DNA of 64,000 bases from Pirellulaceae bacterium (GTDB lineage Bacteria > Planctomycetota > Planctomycetia > Pirellulales > Pirellulaceae), in contig JAHBXT010000003.1 of assembly GCA_019636385.1 (NCBI GenBank), positions 186,001 to 250,000 of the forward strand, read 5' to 3'. Position numbers and translations under genes: made by a program. Of the stretch, positions 54,634 through 62,691 are shown one piece after another. Numbering within the stretch: position 1 is the first letter of the stretch; each line of letters opens with the position of its first letter. The notes below the pieces were generated by a model that ran no database searches, was not told the origin of the DNA, and saw nothing but the letters and a program-made list of their open reading frames with translations.

Positions 54634-57600
54634 TTATTGATGTTTCATGAGATAGACGGCACTCAGCAGCGCAGCAGCCGTACCGGAATAGAAAGCCATC
54701 GTTCCAAGTTGTGAAAACGGATATTGATTGGCTGGCGTGCTCTGCGACTGATAATTCGTCGAAATGGCTCGCAGAAAATGACCCTGCAACCGCTCGTGTT
54801 CCGGCAATGCGTTGTAATACTGAGCAAATGCCCGGAGATTATTTAGCTGATTTTGGATTGCTTGCGATCGAGTAACCTCAATCCCGCTGGAAACAGGCAT
54901 AGCTGCCACCGCAGAATTGATTGCACCGCTCCAGTCTTGATAGTCGAAAACGTTATCGTTAGATAAATGCGATTGTTCACCAGCTTTCGCCAATACGGTC
55001 CTGGCGGTGACAATGTCTGACGAATCGCGGCACACAGCATCCAGATAGTCGATGATCCAGACAGCGTTCAATTGAAGCTTGTAGGCCCTGTCTGTCTCAT
55101 GCGGTGGATTCGTATAAAGCGCAAACCAGGCTGATCGCATTCCGTAAGCGTCAGCCGGGTCAGTAAATGCCTCGAACAATTGTTTAGCCTTCGCTCTTAG
55201 CGAAGGATCCTCAAATACTCGCAATAGTCCAACGATTGTCGCTAACAATGGCGATGCGTGGGGGTGCACCCAGATGTTAACCAAGCTGCTTGTACCCCAA
55301 CCTGATGTGGGCCATTCTTGCGATAAACGAGTGCGGTACCATGTCAGGTAATCGTAATGCTGTCGATCATCAAACAGCAGATATCGCCAGGCCATGGGTG
55401 TTATGAACTGGTGATTTGAGAATGGAGACACAGCATTGATGGTGCGCCACGATGGAAGGTAACTGCTGAATCCAGCCGTGGAACAATGCCACCGGCCTTT
55501 GCGAATGCGGTAAATTCCGTGCGGGTCATCGCCTGGCGATTCGCTGCTGTCATGCTTGGTAAACATGACATCTACGAAATGCTGCAACTGTTTCCTGGCG
55601 GTGTCCAGCCAATGCCGGCCGCCACCACGCAGGCCCATGACTTGCATGTGAGTAATGACGTCATATTGATTCAGGAAGTTGCAGCGCCAGTGCGCTGGGT
55701 AAACACGTCCTGGCTGTGATTCGCCAGACTCTTCCAGATTGGCCATCACATAGCGCTGCTCTGGCTCTTTGCCGAATAAATACCAACCCGTATACGGCGC
55801 TACGTGTCCAGCGATGCCAACGCGAACTGTTCCGGTCGCGCCAGAATGCGACGAATAAATACCGACTGGACTGTCGCTTGACGGTCCGTGGTAAATGGCG
55901 CCTGCTGAGTTATTGATGACCCAACGTGTATTGTCCCAGTAAAGCTGCCAAGTGTGAGAACCCTGTGACACAGTGGCTGTGTTGGCTGGTGGTACAACAC
56001 CACCAGACTGTGGCGCATACTCGCCAGTTGGCCCAGAACCAGTCAAGCGATACTGAGCTTGAAGTACTCCACTGATGTAACCTCGTAGCCACCAATGCGT
56101 ACCGTCATGTTGCAATTGCCAGGCGTAGGACTGCTGATAGTTCCACTGCAATTGTCCATTAAACACCGTATCTATAGGTCCAATGTCGGCTTTAGCCGGA
56201 CTGCTACTAGAACCTGATCCGCCATTGCCACCTCCGCCAGTAACCGCCAGGTAGGTAGCGGACCATTGCCAGCGAGGGCGACTGTTGTAAGTGTCGATCG
56301 GCTCGCTGCTGTTGGCTATCGCTGGACTGGGTTCCCCGGTACCGTGAAGGCACAGACGATTCGTTGCTAGCGTCGATGAATTTGGCAATGTGTATTCATC
56401 GAACCATTGTTCGATCAATTCTTCGACGTCTGGGTAAGCTGAAAACTCGCCTTGGTAGCTGATCTGTGGGAAACATTCTCGGTGGCATCTAGTAATCCAC
56501 TGTGGATGCGGCAACGCAAACGATGGCGACTGGACCTCTGCCATCCACGCTCTAGTATGCGCAGCTGAAAAATCACCTGCGTAATAGACGAATGCCAAAT
56601 GATGCGTTTTCCCGACTCCAGTAGCGTCTGCCACAGGCCGAGCCAATACCTGCTGGCGAGTCCCGAATTCGCTTCCACCGACATCCGCTTCGGCAATTTT
56701 GTCGAAACGATTGGCCCAGTCTTTCCATAGATCGTAAGCCATCGTTCGCTGATCAAAGTCCAGTGGTCCTTCGCCGCCCGAGCGTAATTGGCCTCCGTCA
56801 ACGTAAGCCGCTCCGCTAGGCCATTGACTGCCCTGTAAAGTGATTGTGTCTTCATCAATCACGGTTACATGCCAGACACCGCAAGCGGCTGCTACGCCGA
56901 TAATGTAGTTGATCAAAACCCTTTCACCGGTCGTCAACCCATGGTCTTCGCAAGTGATCTGGATGAGCCCACTGCTGTTAGTCACGTCAGTAATCGGCTT
57001 AGTTGCGCTGGGCTGCGTGGCCCACAACCTGGCTCGAACAGAAGATTGTGTAGCCGAAAATTCACACGGAAATTGACCGGAAAAATCCTGGACGCCAATC
57101 CACACCCCACGTTCTGCGGCGGCAGAATGATTCGATTGCCAACCTTCTAGCACTGCGGCTAGCTCTGACATGCTGCCTGATCGGTGCCCGATTTCCAGTA
57201 GCGGACTGATTCGATACAGAAATGGAAATGCCTTTTGCTTGGCAACCACCTCAGTAGTCGTCGAAAATGGCTGCGATTCTTCCGTCAAGGAATCCGCGTG
57301 AATAACGCCAATGTTGGTGGTGCTAGTTCCAGAAAATCCTGTAGGCAATTCAATGCCGATCTCTCGATAGGCGATATTCAGATTTTCACCGCCAGAGATG
57401 GGTACAACGGATCGCTGCGTTTGGACGAAAGTATGCTGGATGCGCACTAACGGTTCACCAGCGCGGAAGTCGTAGCGAATGATTGCCTTGGCAACTTTTT
57501 GGCTGGTTCCTTCACGCACGTAATAGCCTTCGACGCGGACGACCGCTCGCAAGCTATTGTGAGATTCGACAACTACTGATATCTCAGAATACTCACCTCC

Positions 57601-58134
57601 AATACTGGCTCTCTGACCGTTGTGATCGACCAGATACGCACCGAGGCCATTGCCCGTCGCAATTTCCGATTCACCTTGAGTGATCGTAACTGGCGTTGCA
57701 CCAGACTTAGAAAATTCAAACAGCGATAGCCCTGTGTTTACGGTCAACTCAAGTGAAGTCTCAGACGTCGTCAGGACATGCCCTGGCGTCAGTACAGTTC
57801 CATTTACCCTGCCACCACATAACCGATACGTCTCCTCTGGGTCGGCGATAAAATCGCACCACAGCCACTTGATCGAACCGCCTCCCGGCCAGGCCATTCT
57901 GCTGGAAAATGCGGCTGGCACCTTTTGTTGCTGAGAATTGACGACGAATAGTCCGCTGATGACTTTGACCATTCCCGGCCTAAGCGGGATGCCGACGCCA
58001 ACAATCCGGCTTGCGCTACCAGTCATTTCCAGGCGAATTGGAATTTCGAACGATTCGTCTAATCGTGGCGGAGACACGATGGGCGACACCGACGAGACAT
58101 CGACAACCTTGGAGCTTAAACCGGCCAGCGTCAC
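54634..58134 (-). CDS. PcRGLX/YetA-like protein, possible tail-associated polysaccharide lyase
   Basis: A 1166-residue protein. Residues about 35-100 (RIVGVGIPLRPGMV, LFVVNSQQQKVPAAF, GGGSIKWLWCDFIAD) resemble the N-terminal beta-sandwich of exo-rhamnogalacturonan lyases of the PcRGLX/YetA family, followed by central and helical domains with RAVVRVEGYY and IRYDFRAGEPLVRIQHTF, also typical. An insert near 600-740 (after a Gly/Ser hinge) has repeated short modules of the type GTHWWLRGY and TRWVINN, likely carbohydrate-binding, shared with the 362-residue neighbour. The C-terminal third is helical, alpha-toroid-like (MAWRYLLFDDRQHYDYL). No signal peptide is visible, which agrees with a phage particle protein rather than a secreted enzyme. 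Catalytic residues were not verified. Confidence 0.6.
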   Translation of the reverse strand: MTLAGLSSKVVDVSSVSPIVSPPRLDESFEIPIRLEMTGSASRIVGVGIPLRPGMVKVISGLFVVNSQQQKVPAAFSSRMAWPGGGSIKWLWCDFIADPEETYRLCGGRVNGTVLTPGHVLTTSETSLELTVNTGLSLFEFSKSGATPVTITQGESEIATGNGLGAYLVDHNGQRASIGGEYSEISVVVESHNSLRAVVRVEGYYVREGTSQKVAKAIIRYDFRAGEPLVRIQHTFVQTQRSVVPISGGENLNIAYREIGIELPTGFSGTSTTNIGVIHADSLTEESQPFSTTTEVVAKQKAFPFLYRISPLLEIGHRSGSMSELAAVLEGWQSNHSAAAERGVWIGVQDFSGQFPCEFSATQSSVRARLWATQPSATKPITDVTNSSGLIQITCEDHGLTTGERVLINYIIGVAAACGVWHVTVIDEDTITLQGSQWPSGAAYVDGGQLRSGGEGPLDFDQRTMAYDLWKDWANRFDKIAEADVGGSEFGTRQQVLARPVADATGVGKTHHLAFVYYAGDFSAAHTRAWMAEVQSPSFALPHPQWITRCHRECFPQISYQGEFSAYPDVEELIEQWFDEYTLPNSSTLATNRLCLHGTGEPSPAIANSSEPIDTYNSRPRWQWSATYLAVTGGGGNGGSGSSSSPAKADIGPIDTVFNGQLQWNYQQSYAWQLQHDGTHWWLRGYISGVLQAQYRLTGSGPTGEYAPQSGGVVPPANTATVSQGSHTWQLYWDNTRWVINNSAGAIYHGPSSDSPVGIYSSHSGATGTVRVGIAGHVAPYTGWYLFGKEPEQRYVMANLEESGESQPGRVYPAHWRCNFLNQYDVITHMQVMGLRGGGRHWLDTARKQLQHFVDVMFTKHDSSESPGDDPHGIYRIRKGRWHCSTAGFSSYLPSWRTINAVSPFSNHQFITPMAWRYLLFDDRQHYDYLTWYRTRLSQEWPTSGWGTSSLVNIWVHPHASPLLATIVGLLRVFEDPSLRAKAKQLFEAFTDPADAYGMRSAWFALYTNPPHETDRAYKLQLNAVWIIDYLDAVCRDSSDIVTARTVLAKAGEQSHLSNDNVFDYQDWSGAINSAVAAMPVSSGIEVTRSQAIQNQLNNLRAFAQYYNALPEHERLQGHFLRAISTNYQSQSTPANQYPFSQLGTMAFYSGTAAALLSAVYLMKHQ

Positions 58135-59216
58135 GTTAACAATCCGTTATAAAAGTTGGTCAGCTTAGTCGCTTCACTTTCATCTAACGCTCGCGGAACA
58201 ACTACCACCGCGTATAGTCTTTGAGAATTAAACGGGACATCCCAATTGCCCGCGCCAACCGACTGGCCAGACTGCACGGTCTGACCAGCAGCATCCCGCC
58301 GAAAGATGGTCACATTGCTTCCCAGTCCCGAAGCAAAATCAACGACCAGTTTGTCGTTGCTTAGGTCGTGCCAGAGGTAGTGGATATCGTCTTGGTCAGC
58401 CTCCGTGAGGTCATACGCTGTGACGGCCTTCTGGTAGTTGGTTTCTGCAGTGCCGATTTCTACCTGCGGCCGCCAGGCGATCGAGTATTGTCCGTTGGTG
58501 TAATCTGTACCATTCCTCAAAAACTGGAAGGTCGGCGTTAGAGCGAAGGCCGGAATCGAGGTAGCCAACTTAATGCGAACCCACCCACCGCCAATGACTT
58601 CGGCAGTAGGAGTTAACCCGCTAGTCGTGCTGCTAAACTCTCCAGTAGCCCAAGTGTATGTGGTGTCTCGCGCTGAGGGGGTTCCTCCGGTCAACTGGAC
58701 TCGGAACCGTTCCGTTGACCTTGTGCCCTGCTTCATGTATACACTCGCGACTACGTTTTCCCCGGTTGCCGCTACAAAAGGTTGAGCGAACCGACACGTA
58801 GTCGCATTGCTGGTCAATCGCCAGGCCGCACTACCACCTAGAGGGTCTGATTCTGTCGCAGCGGTTAGCCCCGTATTTTCCCACGGCGATACGTTCATCG
58901 CTTCGGTCTGTAATAACAGCTGCCTAATGCCGCTACGAGGATGCCTAGCCATGATAGGCCGATTGGCTGCGGTACCCTGCGTCGCCAGCAGTGCTGCATT
59001 GCTTACATCTCGGACGCTCGCTACAGAACCGCCAAGCGTAGCCGGAGTTGTTCCGCCTGTATCCGAAAACAGTGTTGCCAAATCGAAGCCGTGAAGTATC
59101 AGCGCTGGAGACAGTTGCAATGGTGTCCAGGGATTGGTTGCGGACCGTACATGACTGCGATCCGACACGCCCCTGCCAACCGGATGCGAGATAGGGTAGC
59201 TAATTGGCCGGTGCAT
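58131..59216 (-). CDS. Phage-like fibre or collar-type protein
   Basis: A 361-residue protein. The segment DLATLFSDTGGTTPATLGGSVASVRDVS near 45-72 matches a motif frequent in phage structural and tail-fibre proteins (h-F-D-x-x-G-T-T-P-x-x-x-G-x-x-V-x-x-h-x-D-x-S). A carbohydrate-binding-like beta sandwich follows (about 105-250), with WENTGLTAATESDPLGGSAAW, VVASVYMKQGT and the WVRIKLATS strand, typical of CBM-like domains in phage proteins. The C-terminal 100 residues may hold a second small domain. It overlaps the big lyase-like gene by 4 nt and starts 2 nt after the stop of the next upstream gene. Confidence 0.65.
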   Translation of the reverse strand: MHRPISYPISHPVGRGVSDRSHVRSATNPWTPLQLSPALILHGFDLATLFSDTGGTTPATLGGSVASVRDVSNAALLATQGTAANRPIMARHPRSGIRQLLLQTEAMNVSPWENTGLTAATESDPLGGSAAWRLTSNATTCRFAQPFVAATGENVVASVYMKQGTRSTERFRVQLTGGTPSARDTTYTWATGEFSSTTSGLTPTAEVIGGGWVRIKLATSIPAFALTPTFQFLRNGTDYTNGQYSIAWRPQVEIGTAETNYQKAVTAYDLTEADQDDIHYLWHDLSNDKLVVDFASGLGSNVTIFRRDAAGQTVQSGQSVGAGNWDVPFNSQRLYAVVVVPRALDESEATKLTNFYNGLLT

Positions 59217-59218
59217 TG

Positions 59219-59572
59219 TTACTCCGCCGTGCTAACTGTCAGACCTAGACTCGTTCCAGATTGGCTATTCGCAACCTCGAATTTGCACCAAGCACGGCCA
59301 GGTAGGCTGAGATTCCGTGGCGTCCTGTCGTAGTATCGCTCGGCAACTTCGTACGTGCCTTCCTCCGTAGGGCTCATTTTCAATACGATATGCGCGCCTG
59401 CGAATGTCCCAGTTGGAAAGACCGTGAATTCTCCAATCAATTCGACTGGGTCTTCTGATACGTTGGCTATGAGCAGCGCGGCAACGGCCATGGACTTGGT
59501 ATCTCCGTTGGTGGGTGGCATTGCCACTTGTGGCAAAAAGGCATTTGTGTCGGTACAGTAACGGTATGCCAT
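59219..59572 (-). CDS. Small unrecognised phage-like protein
   Basis: A 117-residue beta-rich protein (ELIGEFTVFPTGTFAGAHIVLKMS and RAWCKFEVANSQSGTSLGLTV), possibly a small particle or decoration protein. It is in the minus-strand operon: its stop is 2 nt from the next gene. Its start overlaps the divergent GIY-YIG gene by 7 nt. No family recognised. Confidence 0.5.
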   Translation of the reverse strand: MAYRYCTDTNAFLPQVAMPPTNGDTKSMAVAALLIANVSEDPVELIGEFTVFPTGTFAGAHIVLKMSPTEEGTYEVAERYYDRTPRNLSLPGRAWCKFEVANSQSGTSLGLTVSTAE

Positions 59573-60408
59573 CGCAATTTACCACCCCCGAAAAATGTCC
59601 GCATTGCGAATCCGACTTGCCAATACCGCCAGGGCATTGGAACTGGGCCGCACCGTGGCAATGCTCCCACTGTGGTGGTATGTATGCGGTGCGAATGGAG
59701 TCGGTCGTCGATGCCTCGAAAAAGCGGATATTTGCTATCCCGGCTGACCTGAAACCACTGTGGCCTCTGTTTTCATGGGAGGCCGCTAAAAGCTTTGGAT
59801 TTCACGCCGACACTCGCTACTACGTGTATGCCATCTGCTATCCTAACGGTTTGCCAATGTACGTTGGTCGTGGAAAGAAACTGCGGGTCTGCCAGCACAT
59901 TGACGAGCTACGGAGACTGCCGCTTGACCGCTGGAAAGAAAAACATTTCGAGCTTCACGATTTACTGATCCGCAATCAACGGGAGCGGTACCATTTTCTA
60001 GCGCTGGTCGATCATCAGTCGCAGGCTGCACAGATCGAACGAGCCTTTGTTCTGCGCTGGCAGCTCAGGCGTTACGGTGGGTTGCTGGTCAATTCTGCAA
60101 TTCCCGATGCTGCCGCTACACTCACGACACAAGCGGATGACTGCAAATGTCAGGCACTTGATGAAGGCAGCAAGCCGGACACTTCTATGGCGGTGGATCG
60201 GCATCCAGACGGTCGCCAGCCAATCTTTCATCTAGACATGCTGGATAGATTCTGCGGGTCTTTGGTAGATTACACTTGCGGTGTCTGCCGGCGCGAAGTA
60301 TCTGTCCCTCGTGATCTACAAGCCGAAGTGGTTCAGTGCCCACATTGCGCTCATCTATTTGTCCCGCAGTCTGAAGGCTGGGCTCCAGCTCGACGTAATT
60401 TTTGGTAG
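59566..60408 (+). CDS. GIY-YIG-like nuclease flanked by zinc ribbons
   Basis: A 280-residue protein on the opposite strand to the phage-like operon. Zinc ribbon 1 is near 11-40 (CPHCESDL ... CSHCGG). The central domain near 82-170 reads YYVYAICYPNGLPMYVGRGKKLRVCQHI, matching the GIY-YIG pattern of the LEM-3-like branch (YVY ... YVG, the Arg/Lys-rich loop and His), with a candidate metal-binding Glu in AQIERAFVLRW and Asn in LLVN. Zinc ribbon 2 is near 240-265 (CGVCRRE ... CPHCAH). It is probably a DNA-cutting enzyme: phage moron, homing endonuclease or exclusion factor. It has no strong ribosome binding site, and its promoter would lie inside the divergent gene. An alternative start is 59515. 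Confidence 0.65.
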   Translation: MPSQFTTPEKCPHCESDLPIPPGHWNWAAPWQCSHCGGMYAVRMESVVDASKKRIFAIPADLKPLWPLFSWEAAKSFGFHADTRYYVYAICYPNGLPMYVGRGKKLRVCQHIDELRRLPLDRWKEKHFELHDLLIRNQRERYHFLALVDHQSQAAQIERAFVLRWQLRRYGGLLVNSAIPDAAATLTTQADDCKCQALDEGSKPDTSMAVDRHPDGRQPIFHLDMLDRFCGSLVDYTCGVCRREVSVPRDLQAEVVQCPHCAHLFVPQSEGWAPARRNFW

Positions 60409-60417
60409 TGCTGCATA

Positions 60418-62691
60418 CTACAATGTTCGCTCGAAACCTGGGTATCCGGTGCGCACTGGCGACCAGTCAGGCGGTGGATCGTCTGGTACTGGCGTGGCGT
60501 ATTGTTCGCCTCCGACGTCGTAAGAATCTAATTGAATGGGATACTGAAACTGCACTAATGGGCTTGGACTGGTAGCAGACTCGATCGTTTCGCAATAGTC
60601 AATTCTACCAGCCGAGAAGATTGCCATCCCTGGGGTCCAATTATTGCTAGGGAAACTGTTAAGCGAAGGATTGTTTGGAACTCGAAACACTTCGTTTATG
60701 TTCAGCGGTCGAGCTAACAGGTAGGTTAATTTCATCTGCGCCGTAAACACACGATTAGCATTGTCTATTGACATTCGTGGCGCATCGAGAATCATCTTGG
60801 TGCAATCTACCAGTTCTTCTACTACGCCATTTGGATCGATCAGATACTGCGCCGGCACTGGTAATTCTGGCGGCCGCCCAATCCTAGTAGCGTTGACCGT
60901 CAAAATCCTGGTCATTACTCCAGGATGTAAATTGATCGAGATGGCCGTTCTATTCCACGGTTTTGGTTGTTGACTACCCTCAACTAGAGGCCGCATATTA
61001 CGTGGCCCGGATAACGGAAGAATCACCTTTCCGTGGTCAACATCATATTCCATGTCGATATCGACATGGGTATACATAAATTTCCTGGCCTCAGCGTTCG
61101 TGGCTGGCGAGGCATCTACGGGCGCAATAGCTTCCTCCACAAATGGAACAGGGGAATTGAATACAAGATAGTCAGCCTGCGCCCAATACTTCTCTGTGGT
61201 CAATGGGCTTGGCGTTGGGGTGCTGTTGCCAGGTGGATTGTCGCTGCCAGTGTCATATACATTGTTCGCGAAGCTGATCGTTTGCTTGCCAGGTATTCCG
61301 TGCCACTGATTGCACGGTGACTGAAGGTAAGTGGCAAAAATACCAACCGGCGTGTTCAAGTCAAATGGTCGTGGTACCGGCCAATAATCAGGACTGTAGC
61401 TAGGGAATAGGTCTGGATTCAAAACCGGGTTTGAGGATTCAACCAAAGCCCGGGAAAGCGATGCTGGCCCGCCAGTAGGCTCTCCTTGGATCATTATTTC
61501 GCAGTACAGTCCAACAATAGGCTTGTCAATCGACTGAGTCACGACAAGAGCGTTGCGCCGATATGGGGCCTGCTTAATGTCCTTCGTCCTTCGCGGATCG
61601 CCATTAACTGCCGAGGCATTATTGAACCTGGCGTCCAGTAGCCTAAGCGCAGCGCCAACAAGCTGGATTCTGGGAGTGCGCGGCTTCCCGGTTAACTCAA
61701 TTCGCAACTGCCTAGTAACTTGACAGTTTTCGTTGATCGCCGAATCTGTATGCTCCATTTTCCATTTTACGGCAGGCCATGGCGGAGCAGCTTCCGCCTG
61801 TTGGTCTTCGATCCGATACTTCAAAACGATGTTCGTCGGGTCTGACGAAAACCGCACCGATTTTCGGCGGTAACCTGGTCGTAAATGAGGCAAGCATAAA
61901 TATCGCATAGCTTGCGCCCATGTTTGATGGTCTCGAACTCGCAATTCCCCCTGAATAATCTGAGTCCTGACAAATTCGTCGTCACACGTTTCTTCTGTGC
62001 TCCAGGTATTTGACAGGACATGCTTGTTTGATTTTGTGCCATCTGTCGATGGTGAGATTCCACTTGGGACCGTGGATGTCGAGCTAATAGACAGACAAAG
62101 AGTCCTGCATACCTCAATTTCAAAACTAATCCGAAACGCTTTTCCGCTGATTACCTCTTCAATGGACACGTCAATCGGTTTCGGACCGTTGTTCGCGTCT
62201 ACGCATTTATGACGCAAAATCTTAAACTGTTCGGCGTTCGCTCCTGTTTCATATTCGATCTTCACGTCACCGAAGAGACCCTGAATGTATTTGGGATCAT
62301 CTTCGCTGCCGATATTATTTCCGCAGGCAGCTAGAAGAACTTGGTACTTGATCCCGTTAGGGCTAACTTCGTCCGCCTTCGATGTATCATGCACGGCATA
62401 CCAGAAATCACGACGAGGGGTTGACAGCCGCCTGTGTATGATTTGCATTCGATCAACCGTGGTGATTTTCTTCTCTGTCGTCTCTACAGTAGATGGGTGT
62501 GATGTTAGTTCGTCGTAATCCTCTGCGTTGTCATCACCGCCCATGAATCCAAACACAGTCGAGCTGACACGAATGCGAAACCTACTGTAAATCGTTGTCC
62601 CGGACTCGTCTTTTTCCGCATCCTGTGTGAACTTGTGCGTCACGCAGTCTCGTAGTTCGACTCCATTGTAATAAAGGTGTGTGCCACTCAT
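60418..62691 (-). CDS. Large phage-like structural protein, unrecognised
   Basis: A 757-residue protein without signal peptide or recognised domain. The N-terminal 100 residues (HLYYNGVELRDCVTHKFTQ, then YSRFRIRVSSTVFGFMGG) read like the start of a tail or baseplate beta-structure. The middle contains FRISFEIEVCRTLCLSI and LRIELTGKPRTPRIQ, and the C-terminal half many beta strands with Pro/Asn loops. It ends 9 nt before the convergent GIY-YIG gene and its start shares one base with the end of the upstream gene, so the operon continues from there. Confidence 0.55.
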   Translation of the reverse strand: MSGTHLYYNGVELRDCVTHKFTQDAEKDESGTTIYSRFRIRVSSTVFGFMGGDDNAEDYDELTSHPSTVETTEKKITTVDRMQIIHRRLSTPRRDFWYAVHDTSKADEVSPNGIKYQVLLAACGNNIGSEDDPKYIQGLFGDVKIEYETGANAEQFKILRHKCVDANNGPKPIDVSIEEVISGKAFRISFEIEVCRTLCLSISSTSTVPSGISPSTDGTKSNKHVLSNTWSTEETCDDEFVRTQIIQGELRVRDHQTWAQAMRYLCLPHLRPGYRRKSVRFSSDPTNIVLKYRIEDQQAEAAPPWPAVKWKMEHTDSAINENCQVTRQLRIELTGKPRTPRIQLVGAALRLLDARFNNASAVNGDPRRTKDIKQAPYRRNALVVTQSIDKPIVGLYCEIMIQGEPTGGPASLSRALVESSNPVLNPDLFPSYSPDYWPVPRPFDLNTPVGIFATYLQSPCNQWHGIPGKQTISFANNVYDTGSDNPPGNSTPTPSPLTTEKYWAQADYLVFNSPVPFVEEAIAPVDASPATNAEARKFMYTHVDIDMEYDVDHGKVILPLSGPRNMRPLVEGSQQPKPWNRTAISINLHPGVMTRILTVNATRIGRPPELPVPAQYLIDPNGVVEELVDCTKMILDAPRMSIDNANRVFTAQMKLTYLLARPLNINEVFRVPNNPSLNSFPSNNWTPGMAIFSAGRIDYCETIESATSPSPLVQFQYPIQLDSYDVGGEQYATPVPDDPPPDWSPVRTGYPGFERTL

